The notes beneath the pieces were generated by a model that was not told the origin of the DNA, did no database searches, and saw only the letters and a program-made list of their open reading frames with translations. From Limisphaera sp. (GTDB lineage: Bacteria; Verrucomicrobiota; Verrucomicrobiia; Limisphaerales; Limisphaeraceae): DNA of 32,814 nt. Position 1 is the first letter of the stretch; each line of letters begins with the position of its first letter. Shown here piece after piece: positions 1 to 8,102 of the stretch. The DNA lies in contig JAOADM010000015.1 in assembly GCA_026417315.1 (NCBI GenBank), positions 1-32,814 on the forward strand, read 5' to 3'. Both the position numbers and the translations under genes were made by a program.

Positions 1-954
1 ACGGTGGCCAGCGCGTTGTTCTGGCTGGCGGCGACCCTCACGGTGGGGCTGGGAATCGCCGCGGCCAAATGCACCTATGAATCGGCGGCGCGGCTCAGTC
101 CCGCTTCGCCCCTGGGTGCGCTGGTGCACGCGTTGGAAGCGACGGCCACGTACTTGAAACGGTTCGACCAGATCGGGCTGATGCACGCGCACGCGCACCT
201 CGGGGTGGTGGGCGCGTATGTGGTGCTGTTGATCGGTGTTTCCTACAAACTGGTGCCGATGTTTGCGCTGAGTCCGACCCCGCATGCCGGTCGCGCATGG
301 GGATCGCTCGTGCTGCTGAACCTTGCGGTTCCCGGCAGTTTCTTCACGATTCTGCACCGCAGCGATGCGAAGCTGTTCTTCACCGTGCTCGGCGTGGCGG
401 GGGTCGCCTTGTACGGATGGGAATTGATCCGGTTGTTGCGCCGGCGACGCCGCCCTGTGCTGGACCTTCCCCTGCGCTATTTCCTCACCGGCCTCGCGTG
501 GTTGGGAGGGGCATGCGGGCTGGCGTTGTATCTCTCGTGGCCCGGCCTGGCACTGACGCCGCGGGTGGGACAGTTGGAGAATCTTTACGGTCTTTGGGGT
601 CTGCTGGGGGCGCTTTCGTTCTGTCTTCTGGGGATGCTCTACAAGATTCTGCCGTTTCTGGTGTGGTATCGCCGTTATGGCCCCTGGATCGGGCGTCAAC
701 CCGTTCCGGCCCTTCACGAGCTCTATGCGAGCGGCCTGCTGCGGGCTGGCTTTGGATTGCACGGGCTGGCGCTGCTGGGGCTGAGTGCGGCGACGCTTTT
801 GGGGCATGCGGCTTCCGTGCGATACGGTGCGGTGTTGCTGGCTGCCGCGGTGGCCTGTCACCTGATCAACGCCGGACGAATGCTGGGGCATCTCCGGCGG
901 CCGGTGCCGGCGGCGGTTCCGGCCGGCACGTCGTTGTCTTCGATGCCGTCATGA
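1..954 (+). CDS. Heme-copper oxidase subunit I-like multi-pass membrane protein (5' partial)
   Basis: The reading frame is open from the first base, so the gene starts upstream; the GTG at 4 is probably an internal valine. Counting from that GTG, 316 residues are visible with about eight hydrophobic segments (near 1-20, 65-88, 99-117, 125-145, 155-180, 192-222, 246-267 and 271-293). The second segment carries HAHAHLGVVG followed by SYKLVPMF. This His-rich entry to a helix is typical of proteins related to cbb3-type oxidase subunit I and NnrS, where histidines bind heme. The sixth segment has a similar MLYKILPFLVWY ending. I cannot show a complete oxidase active site, and no subunit II or III gene is visible. 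Its stop codon overlaps the start of the next gene (ATGA), so the two are probably co-translated. It may be a NO/heme-related membrane protein rather than a proton-pumping oxidase. The family call is fairly sure and the function is not. Confidence 0.7.
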   Translation, partial: TVASALFWLAATLTVGLGIAAAKCTYESAARLSPASPLGALVHALEATATYLKRFDQIGLMHAHAHLGVVGAYVVLLIGVSYKLVPMFALSPTPHAGRAWGSLVLLNLAVPGSFFTILHRSDAKLFFTVLGVAGVALYGWELIRLLRRRRRPVLDLPLRYFLTGLAWLGGACGLALYLSWPGLALTPRVGQLENLYGLWGLLGALSFCLLGMLYKILPFLVWYRRYGPWIGRQPVPALHELYASGLLRAGFGLHGLALLGLSAATLLGHAASVRYGAVLLAAAVACHLINAGRMLGHLRRPVPAAVPAGTSLSSMPS

Positions 955-1253
955 TCGAGGAGGGCCAGATCTGGGAGGCTCTGCGGCGGGTGGTGGATCC
1001 CGAGCTGGACTGCAACATCGTGGACCTGGGCCTGGTGTACGGGCTCGAAGTCCGGGACGGTCGCGTGCATGTCCAGATGACGGTGACGAGTCCGGGGTGT
1101 CCGTTGCAGGAGATGCTGGTGGCGGGAGTGCAACAGGCGTTGCGGGACGTTCCGGGGGTGGCGGACGTTTCCGTGGAGGTGGTGCTGGACCCGCCGTGGC
1201 ATCCGGGTTTGATGCGGCGGGAGGCCTACGAGCGGCTGCGTCAGATGGGATAG
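951..1253 (+). CDS. MIP18/DUF59 family iron-sulfur cluster assembly factor (SufT/PaaD-like)
   Basis: This is a 100-residue cytosolic protein covering the whole usual length of the family. It has the DPELDCNIVDLGLVYG block near residues 15-30 and the TSPGCPL motif with the conserved cysteine in the middle, both hallmarks of the DUF59 domain. In known relatives (SufT, PaaD, the MIP18 part of eukaryotic CIA) the protein helps mature iron-sulfur or other metal-containing enzymes. The ATG at 951 is inside the stop region of the upstream membrane protein gene (ATGA overlap), which fixes the start and suggests translational coupling. The short C-terminal tail after DPPWHPG is an ordinary family feature. 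Its pairing with a heme-copper-like membrane protein suggests a role in metal or NO-related metabolism, but that is inference. Confidence 0.85.
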   Translation: MIEEGQIWEALRRVVDPELDCNIVDLGLVYGLEVRDGRVHVQMTVTSPGCPLQEMLVAGVQQALRDVPGVADVSVEVVLDPPWHPGLMRREAYERLRQMG

Positions 1254-1611
1254 ACCCCGGGGGCCGGCTTTCTGCGGTCTCGCAAGAGGAAGTTTCCGTC
1301 CGGCGCGAAGGGCGGAGGGTCAGGGCGGCGCCACTGCTCGGCGGCCGGGTTCCGCAGGGTTCGGCACCCGCGGGAGAGAGGCGCGAACCGATGGTTTGGC
1401 CTTTCCGGAGTGGCGCTTTCCAGTGTCTTCTTTGCTCGTGCAGTGAAGGTGGGGTCGGCAACGTGGCACGATCGGCGCCGAAGCACCCCGGCGGCCGTCG
1501 GTTTCGCGTTCGAACCCGCCATGCGATGCCGACCACGGGGCAGGTGAGTGGGGGACGAGGCGGAACCGCAGCCCGGCTTGCCCCCGGTGGGGCACGGGGT
1601 AGGATGAAATC
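1254..1611. other. Intergenic region before the sensor kinase gene
   Basis: No gene is supported in these 358 bases. The open frames on both strands are Arg/Pro/Gly-rich and match nothing I know. The region should hold the promoter of the kinase gene, but I see no clear -35/-10 pair. An AGGA at 1601-1604, seven bases before the GTG at 1612, is a good ribosome binding site for the kinase. Confidence 0.6.
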
Positions 1612-4600
1612 GTGCGCGCAGCCGGAACCATGGGCGCCCTGTTGCTCTGGGTGGCCACCTTGCGGGCCGACGCAGGCCGGGAGCTCGTCCCGCCGGAGTC
1701 GCACGGACCGGATTGGGCGGCGCGGGTCTGGCAGACCGACGAAGGTTTGCCGGACAACACGGTGTACGGGCTGGGCCAGAGTGCCGACGGGTACTTGTGG
1801 GTCGCGACGCACGGCGGTCTGGCGCGATTCGACGGGGTGCGGTTCCAAGAGTTCTCGCTCACGCATTTGAGTGGCGTTCCCAATCGGGTGGTGCGCGCGC
1901 TTTATCTGGACCGGGGTGGCCGCTTGTGGCTGGGCATGGATCGCGGACCGGTGGTGTGCGTCGAGGGCGGGACGGTCCGGGTGTACGGCGCACAGGAAGG
2001 TCTGCCGGATCTGCGCATCGAAGGTTTCGCGGAAGAATCGGACGGGACGGTCTGGATCCTCTATGCCAACGGAGAGTTGGCGCGGATCCGCGGGCCGCAG
2101 ATCCGGAGATATCCCACGGCTGCGGGGACGCCGGGCGGTCGGGTCGGTTTGAGCAGCGACCGGGAGGGGCGGCTGTGGTTTGCGAGGGGCCGGCAGTGGG
2201 GCTTGGTGCGCGACGGCCGGTTTGAAGTGAGGCACGAGGGGGACGAACCGATTGCGTGTCTGGCAGCGGCGCGTGCCGGGGGGTTGTGGCTGGCCACGGC
2301 CACGCGCCTGTTGTGGTCCGACGGAACGAACACGGTGCGTGAAGTGCTGCGCTGGCCGGACTCGTCCCGTCCGGTGCAGCCGCGCCTGTTGTGGGAAGAT
2401 CAGACGGGCGGCGTGTGGGTGGGGACGGCGGCGCACGGGTTGGGACGGTTTGAAGGCGGTCGGTTTGGGTGGGTCCCGACGAGTCATCGCGAGATTCTGT
2501 GTCTGGCGGAGGATCGGGAGGGCAACCTGTGGGCGGGCACCGGGGGAGGCGGATTGAACCGGCTGCGGCCGCGCCGCATCGAGCTGTGGAGCACCGCACA
2601 GGGACTGCCGTTTGAATCGGTGCGCACGGTGTGCGAAGACACGAACGGTCGGCTGTGGATCACGACGATGAACGGGCAACTGGCCCGCGAGGGCTCGACG
2701 GGTTGGGAGGATTGGACGGCGCGGGCGGACTGGCCCGGTGGGGCGGCGGTGTGTGTGGCAGCCGATCCCTCCGGGGGAGTCTGGGTGGGCACTCGCGAAC
2801 GGGGGTTGTACCGCTGGAACGGGTCCTGGATCCGGCTCCTGGGTCGCCGCGAGGGCCTGGCGGATCTGTCCATTCGCTCCCTCTGCGTGGTGGGACCCGA
2901 GGAGGTTTGGATTGCGGCGGCCACGCGACCGGTGATCCAGCGCTGGAAAGAGGGGAAATGCCTGACCTTCGAGTTGCCGGCGGGCACGCGATCGATCCGG
3001 GCCATGACGGTGGATGCCGCCGGGGACGTGTGGGTGGGCACCGCGGATGGGTTGTTGCTGCGCGTGACGGGGGATACGTTGCGCAACGAGACCGTGCTGG
3101 TGGACGGGCGAACGCCGTCCATTCGCGCCTTGCATGCCACGCCGGACGGGGCGGTGTGGGTGGGATACGCGGGCTACGGGCTGGGCCGATGGTGGTCCGG
3201 GCGCTGGATGCGGCTGACTTCGGCCCAGGGACTGGGCGAGGATTACATTTCCCAGATTGTGGCCGACGGGGAGGGACGGCTTTGGTTTGGAGGCAACCGC
3301 GGCGTCTTTCAAGCCACGCTGGCAGATCTCAACGCGGCGGCACATGGCACGGGGTATGTGCACTCGATTTCGTACGGTCGAGGCGAGGGCCTGCCGGCGC
3401 TGCCGGCCACCTATGACAGCGCCCCGGGGGCGGTCCGCCGTGGCGACGGCCGGCTGGTCATTCCCACGCGGCTGGGGCTGGCCGTGATTCATCCGGGAGC
3501 ATTGGCCTCCGAGGCGGGCCCGCCGCCGGTGGTGGTCGAACGGGTGGCGGTGGACGACCAGACCGTGGCCCTGTACGACAGTCGGTTTCCGCTCTGGAAT
3601 CATCCGGGGCCGGTTCCTCCGGACCTCCGGGACGGTCGGTGGGAAGGTCGCCTGCCGCCGGGCCATCGCAAGGTGGAATTCGAATTCACCGCCTTGACCT
3701 ATGCGGCGCCGGAGAACGTGCACTTTCGCTACCGGCTGGATGGTTTCGACGAGGCATGGGTGGAGGCCGGGGCACGCCGCGTGGCCAGTTATCCTCGATT
3801 GCCGCCGGGCCGGTACCGGTTTCGCGTCATGGCCGGAACGGCCGCCGGTGTGTGGAACGAGGCCGGCGCCGGTGTGAGTTTTGCGGTGCAGCCGTTCCTC
3901 TGGCAGACGTGGTGGTTCCGGTTGAGTGCGGGCGCGGCCTTCACGCTGGGGGTGGTTGCGGTGGTGCGTTGGGTGTCCTTTCGCCGGTTGCGACACCGAC
4001 TGCGGCTTCTGGAGCAGCAGGCGGCCCTGCAACGAGAGCGGGCCCGGATTGCCAAGGACATCCACGACGATGTGGGGGCCTGTCTCACGCAGATTGCGCT
4101 GCTGTGCGATCTGGCCCAGCAGGGTACCGGGGCCTGCTCGGCAGCTCCGGGGCCCTGGGAGAAGATCGCCGCCACGGCGCGGCAGGCCGTCAAGTCGCTG
4201 GACGAAATCGTCTGGGCGGTGAACCCGCGCAACGACACGCTGGCGCAGATGATCGATTACGCGGGGCAGTTTGCGCTGGATTACCTTCGACTGGCCGGGA
4301 TTCGGTGTCGGCTGGACCTGCCGGAGCCCACGCCGGATCAGCCGATGCCCTCCGATGTGCGTCACAACTGTTTTTTGGTGGTGAAAGAGGCGCTGCACAA
4401 CATCGTGAAGCATGCCGGGGCCACGGAGGTGTGGTTGCGGGCGCGGGTGGAGGACGGGGGGCTGCGCATGGAGATCGAGGACAACGGGACCGGTTTTGAC
4501 GCGGCCGCCAGGGTTCCCGGCGCCGACGGATTGCGCAACATGCGCCAGCGGATGGCGGACGTGGGAGGCAAGTGTGTGATCGAGAGTCACCCGGGGTCGG

Positions 4601-4647
4601 GGACGCGCGTGCGGTTGTTCGTGCCCTGGCAGCGCAACGGGGTTTGA
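1612..4647 (+). CDS. Two-component sensor histidine kinase with periplasmic beta-propeller and Y_Y_Y domain
   Basis: This 1011-residue kinase starts at GTG 1612, supported by AGGA at 1601-1604; an ATG at 1630 is the alternative. A short hydrophobic leader (residues 8-16) suggests export. Residues about 35-570 hold ten or more Reg_prop repeats, each with a D/E-G-x-L/V-W-V/F-G core, consistent with one or two seven-bladed propellers. A Y_Y_Y domain follows (about 685-755, with FRYRLDGFDEAWV), then one membrane helix (about 766-786) and a coiled-coil linker. The kinase core begins with the HisKA_3 box IHDDVG (phospho-acceptor His818), then the HATPase N-box (HNIVKHAG) and G-box (EDNGTGFD). In relatives such propeller kinases sense extracellular compounds, often polysaccharide fragments, and phosphorylate a LuxR-type regulator. 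That partner is the next gene. The ligand is unknown; the xylan genes downstream make a sugar signal plausible. Confidence 0.93.
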   Translation: MRAAGTMGALLLWVATLRADAGRELVPPESHGPDWAARVWQTDEGLPDNTVYGLGQSADGYLWVATHGGLARFDGVRFQEFSLTHLSGVPNRVVRALYLDRGGRLWLGMDRGPVVCVEGGTVRVYGAQEGLPDLRIEGFAEESDGTVWILYANGELARIRGPQIRRYPTAAGTPGGRVGLSSDREGRLWFARGRQWGLVRDGRFEVRHEGDEPIACLAAARAGGLWLATATRLLWSDGTNTVREVLRWPDSSRPVQPRLLWEDQTGGVWVGTAAHGLGRFEGGRFGWVPTSHREILCLAEDREGNLWAGTGGGGLNRLRPRRIELWSTAQGLPFESVRTVCEDTNGRLWITTMNGQLAREGSTGWEDWTARADWPGGAAVCVAADPSGGVWVGTRERGLYRWNGSWIRLLGRREGLADLSIRSLCVVGPEEVWIAAATRPVIQRWKEGKCLTFELPAGTRSIRAMTVDAAGDVWVGTADGLLLRVTGDTLRNETVLVDGRTPSIRALHATPDGAVWVGYAGYGLGRWWSGRWMRLTSAQGLGEDYISQIVADGEGRLWFGGNRGVFQATLADLNAAAHGTGYVHSISYGRGEGLPALPATYDSAPGAVRRGDGRLVIPTRLGLAVIHPGALASEAGPPPVVVERVAVDDQTVALYDSRFPLWNHPGPVPPDLRDGRWEGRLPPGHRKVEFEFTALTYAAPENVHFRYRLDGFDEAWVEAGARRVASYPRLPPGRYRFRVMAGTAAGVWNEAGAGVSFAVQPFLWQTWWFRLSAGAAFTLGVVAVVRWVSFRRLRHRLRLLEQQAALQRERARIAKDIHDDVGACLTQIALLCDLAQQGTGACSAAPGPWEKIAATARQAVKSLDEIVWAVNPRNDTLAQMIDYAGQFALDYLRLAGIRCRLDLPEPTPDQPMPSDVRHNCFLVVKEALHNIVKHAGATEVWLRARVEDGGLRMEIEDNGTGFDAAARVPGADGLRNMRQRMADVGGKCVIESHPGSGTRVRLFVPWQRNGV

Positions 4648-4716
4648 CCTCCGACGTTTGTCGGGTTGCAGATGGACGGCCCCTCGGTCAGGGTGAAGGG
4701 CGCGACATTTGGGAGC

Positions 4717-5355
4717 ATGCCAATCCGGGTCACCATCGTGGAAGACAATGCCGGGATGCGGGACAGCCTGCGCGAGCTGGTCTCGCGGGCGCCGCAACTG
4801 ACTTGCGTGGGGGTGCATGCCACCGGCGAGGAGGCGCTGCGGCACTTCGAGGCGGAAGCGCCGGACGTCGTGTTGATGGACATTCACCTGCCGGGCATGA
4901 GCGGGATCGAGTGCGTGGTGCGGATGAAAGTGCGTCGGCCGGCCACCCAGGTCCTGATGCTGACGATCTACGAGGACAGCGAGTTGATCTTCGAATCGCT
5001 CCGGGCCGGGGCCAGTGGGTACCTGCTGAAGAACCAGCCGGCGGCGGAGTTGGTGCAGGCGATCGAACAGGTGCATGCCGGCGGGGCGCCCATGTCCATG
5101 CGCATCGCCCGAAAGGTGGTCGCGTACTTCCAACAGATCAGCCAGCCCCGCTCGGAGATGGAACAGCTGACCCGGCGGGAGCAGGAGATCCTTGCACTGC
5201 TGGCACGGGGTTACCTGTACAAGGAGATTGCCGATTTGCTGGGCATCAGCCTGAGCACCGTGCGCACACATCTGCACACGATCTACGAAAAGCTGCACGT
5301 ACAGTCGCGGACCGAGGCGGTCGTGAAGTATCTGGGCGCCGAGCGAAAGAGTTGA
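4717..5355 (+). CDS. NarL/FixJ-type DNA-binding response regulator
   Basis: The 212-residue protein has an N-terminal receiver domain and a C-terminal LuxR-type helix-turn-helix. In the receiver, the acidic pocket is E9/D10, the phospho-acceptor is D55 (in VVLMDIHLPG), and the later Thr and Lys positions appear in MLTIYED and GYLLKNQ. The HTH is seen in LTRREQEILALLARG and then EIADLLGISLSTVRTHLHTIYEKL. I chose ATG 4717 because the receiver begins at once with MPIRVTIVEDN, the normal family start. In-frame starts at 4666 (TTG) and 4672 (ATG) would add a 15-17 residue extension. No strong ribosome binding site separates the options. It lies 69 bases after the propeller kinase and is almost certainly its partner. 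Target genes are unknown; the neighbouring dehydrogenase and xylan genes are candidates. Confidence 0.93.
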   Translation: MPIRVTIVEDNAGMRDSLRELVSRAPQLTCVGVHATGEEALRHFEAEAPDVVLMDIHLPGMSGIECVVRMKVRRPATQVLMLTIYEDSELIFESLRAGASGYLLKNQPAAELVQAIEQVHAGGAPMSMRIARKVVAYFQQISQPRSEMEQLTRREQEILALLARGYLYKEIADLLGISLSTVRTHLHTIYEKLHVQSRTEAVVKYLGAERKS

Positions 5356-5506
5356 AGCACCTGCGGCCGGTGCTGCGTTGCGCGGGGCGGCGCGGCGGTC
5401 GGAAGGACGCGACGGAAGCCGGGGCCGGCGACGGACAGATAGCTGGCGTCTTCGCGCCGGCGCTTTCCAAAGAGGGGCTCCAGAGCTCCGCTCCGGTGAT
5501 TCCATT

Positions 5507-5541
5507 CCCGACGGGGTCGGGTCTTGCTCCCCGGTTTTTTT
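5507..5541 (+). terminator. Probable intrinsic terminator after the response regulator
   Basis: The sequence can fold as CGGGG (5512-5516) with CCCCG (5529-5533), followed within two bases by seven T (5535-5541). A competing 6-bp hairpin, CCCGAC with GTCGGG, lies at 5507-5521. The stem is short and the loop is 12 bases, so this is a moderate call. It lies about 150 bases after the regulator stop, in the gap between convergent genes. Confidence 0.45.
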
Positions 5542-5653
5542 CCACAGCCTCCGAGCAAGCCCGTCGACCAGCGTTGGTCCTCAAAAAACAGCTTGCACGC
5601 CCGGGGACTGGCGTCGGCGAATGCCGCAATTGTGGGTTCTTTTCAACGGCCGG

Positions 5654-7885
5654 TCAGTGGGAAGGAGGAAGCGCGAACGCGACGTACGCATCGCCGGACC
5701 GGGTGCCCATTTTGCCGCCGCCGCAGGCGATGACCACGAATTGTCGGCCATTGACCTCGTAGGTGGCCGGCGTCGCGTAGCCGCCCGCGGGCAGTTTGAA
5801 CTGCCACAGCAGACGGCCGTCCCTCCGGTCAAAGGCCCGAAAACACTCGTCCTTGGTGGCGGCGATGAAGACCAAATCGCCGGCGGTGACCAGCGGGCCG
5901 CCGTAGTTTTCGGTACCCGTGGGCGGCAACCCGCGGGCGGTCAGTTCGGGCAGTTCGCCCAGCACAACCCGCCACCGGTACTCGCCGGTGTTCAGGTCAA
6001 TGGCATTCAGCGTACCCCAGGGCGGCTTGACCGCCGGGTAGCCGTCAGGGTCGAGCCAGCGGTGGTAACCGGTGGACACGAAGGGAACACGACCCAGGGC
6101 ATGCGCCACGGTGGCGGGTCGATGGGCACCGGCGCCTTCGGTTTTTGGCGATGTGCCCTGCGGGTCCAGCAGGTAATCCGTCAGAGCGGCCTTCTGATCG
6201 GCGCTGAGGAAGCCGAAAGCGGGCATGCCGCCCCGACCGGTTTCCAGCAGTCGCAAGATGGCGTCCCGATTCAGTTTTTGTCCCACTCCCACCAGGGAGG
6301 GGACATTTTGGCCGTGGGCCGTTTGGCCCTGTCGGTCCAAACCGTGACAGGCGGCGCAGATTTGCAGGTACAGACTCCGCCCGTCGGTCAACTCTGCGCC
6401 GGGCAGCGCCACGGGGGCTTCGACCATGGTCAGGACCCACGGCATTTCATTGGCGTTGACGTACAGCACGCCTTCGGGATCCACGGCTGCGCCACCCCAC
6501 TCGGCTCCGCCGTCAAAGCCGGGAAAGATGATGGTGCCCTCGCGGCTGGGCGGCTGAAACGGTGTGTGGGGGCGCAGCCGCGCAAACCGGTCCAGAACCG
6601 CTCGATGCGCCGCCGGTGTGCGGTCGGTGATTTCGGCATAAGTGAAGAGTTGTCGGGCAAACGGCGCGGGTCGAAGGGGCACCGGTTGGGTGGGCCAGGC
6701 CGATTCCCCGGGCAGGTCGCTGGGGGGCACGGGCCGTTCCTCGACGGGGAACAAGGGTTCGCCGGTCTGCCGATCGAACACAAACACGTGTCCCGATTTG
6801 GTGACCTGGGCCACTGCGTCCACTCGACGGCCGTTGCGCGTGAGGGTCACCAAATCCGGCGGGGCCGGCAGGTCACGATCCCACAGGTCGTGGTGGACGA
6901 ACTGGAAATGCCAGAGCCGACGGCCGGTGCGGGCGTCCAACGCCAGCAGACAGTTGGCATAAAGGTTTTGGCCGAGCCGGTCGCCGCCCCAAAAATCGTA
7001 CGTGGCCGAGCCGGTCGGCACATAAACGATGCCCCGCTGGCGATCCACCGCCATGCCCGCCCAACAGTTCGCCCCGCCGGCATAGCGCCGGGCTTCCGGC
7101 GGCCAGGTCTCGTAGCCGGGTTCTCCTGGATGGGGAATGGTGTGAAATCGCCAGACCAGCCGGCCCGTCCGAATGTCGTAGGCGCGGATGTGTCCCGGCG
7201 CCGCCGGCTCCGGCCCCTCCCCCACGCGCATGGGCAGAATCAACAGATCCTCGAACACCGCGGGCGGGCTGGTGCCCACCACGTACATGCCCCGTACGTC
7301 CCGTCCGAGATCCTCCCGGATGTCCACCCGGCCGTTCCGGCCGAATGCCGAGATGAGTCGGCCCGTGTGGGCGTCCACAGCGACCAGGTACGGACCGACC
7401 ACGTACAAGACACGGGCGTGTGAGCCCTCCCGCCAATACACCACGCCGCGGTTGATGCCCGCGCCGCTTTCCAACAACCCGGCGGCCACGGGATCGAACC
7501 GCCACAATTCACGCCCGGTGGCCGCATCCAGCGCAAACAACTTCAACCGGGGCGAAGTACCGTACAGTACCCCGTCCACAATCAGCGGGTTGCACTGGAT
7601 CTGCGAAAGATCGTCCGCTCGGGCGTCCCCGCTGCGGTAGATCCAAGCCACCTGGAGCCGGTGAACATTTCGCCGGTTGATTTGCCGCAGCTCCGAGTAT
7701 TGCGTGCCCTCCGGATCGCCCAGGTAGGTGTCCCAATTCCGACCGGCCGCAGCCGGTGCCGAAGACGGGTTCACGCTGAGGCCCACCAGCAGCAGGGCCA
7801 CGCCGTGCAGTGCCACGACACCGACGGGACGCCCCCTGCCGGCGCGGGCCGGGTGGGGGCGGGCCAGATGGGCTGCTGTTGTCAT
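5654..7885 (-). CDS. PQQ-dependent dehydrogenase with embedded cytochrome c domain
   Basis: This 743-residue exported quinoprotein starts at ATG 7885 (minus). A basic N-terminus is followed by a hydrophobic stretch near residues 22-38, consistent with a signal peptide or membrane anchor. The mature part begins with the family opening NWDTYLGDPEGTQYSEL. Repeats containing A-x-D-x-x-T-G-x-x-x-W form the eight-bladed PQQ propeller. A cytochrome c module interrupts the C-terminal part: CAACH at residues 510-514 is the heme c site, with a likely Met ligand in GGMPAFGF. The last propeller strands include KMGTRSGDAYVAFALP, near-identical in style to the quinate/glucose dehydrogenase group. These enzymes oxidise sugars or alcohols in the periplasm and pass electrons to cytochromes. 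Here the inserted heme would take the electrons directly. The substrate cannot be told from the sequence. No PQQ synthesis genes are in the window. It is convergent with the regulator and divergent from the xylanase. Confidence 0.9.
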   Translation of the reverse strand: MTTAAHLARPHPARAGRGRPVGVVALHGVALLLVGLSVNPSSAPAAAGRNWDTYLGDPEGTQYSELRQINRRNVHRLQVAWIYRSGDARADDLSQIQCNPLIVDGVLYGTSPRLKLFALDAATGRELWRFDPVAAGLLESGAGINRGVVYWREGSHARVLYVVGPYLVAVDAHTGRLISAFGRNGRVDIREDLGRDVRGMYVVGTSPPAVFEDLLILPMRVGEGPEPAAPGHIRAYDIRTGRLVWRFHTIPHPGEPGYETWPPEARRYAGGANCWAGMAVDRQRGIVYVPTGSATYDFWGGDRLGQNLYANCLLALDARTGRRLWHFQFVHHDLWDRDLPAPPDLVTLTRNGRRVDAVAQVTKSGHVFVFDRQTGEPLFPVEERPVPPSDLPGESAWPTQPVPLRPAPFARQLFTYAEITDRTPAAHRAVLDRFARLRPHTPFQPPSREGTIIFPGFDGGAEWGGAAVDPEGVLYVNANEMPWVLTMVEAPVALPGAELTDGRSLYLQICAACHGLDRQGQTAHGQNVPSLVGVGQKLNRDAILRLLETGRGGMPAFGFLSADQKAALTDYLLDPQGTSPKTEGAGAHRPATVAHALGRVPFVSTGYHRWLDPDGYPAVKPPWGTLNAIDLNTGEYRWRVVLGELPELTARGLPPTGTENYGGPLVTAGDLVFIAATKDECFRAFDRRDGRLLWQFKLPAGGYATPATYEVNGRQFVVIACGGGKMGTRSGDAYVAFALPPSH

Positions 7886-8102
7886 ATAACGGGGCGATTG
7901 TACCGTCGGTGCGGTCAAGGAACGCGTCGAATCGGTAGCCGAACCTCGTGCCGTTGTCGAGGCCGTGCCCGTTGGAGAAAGGTGGGAAGCGGACGCGGAC
8001 CTCCTGCGGCGGGCCCGTGGAGTCGCGGCTGGCGAGGTGTGGCATCGGGGACAGGTTCGGATGCACTTGACCGCGGGCCCTCCGCGCCGGCTCAATGCCG
8101 CG

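Noticed and set aside
1464-1478. TGGCACG followed by GCGC, resembling a sigma-54 -24/-12 site
   Set aside because: The -12 element (TTGC) is missing and no enhancer-binding activator gene is adjacent.
949-5505. Minus-strand open frame of about 1518 codons
   Set aside because: It is antisense to the iron-sulfur factor, sensor kinase and response regulator genes, which are certain. Its translation is Arg/Pro/His-rich and has no known motif, as expected for a shadow of high-GC coding DNA.
5775-5793. GTAGCCGCCCGCGGGC inside the PQQ dehydrogenase gene, similar to the GTAG hairpins
   Set aside because: It lies in conserved coding sequence (PAGGYAT) and its stem does not match the REP-like family; probably chance.
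5378-7423. Plus-strand open frame of about 680 codons
   Set aside because: It is antisense to the PQQ dehydrogenase, whose motifs and heme site are clear on the minus strand; the translation is low-complexity.
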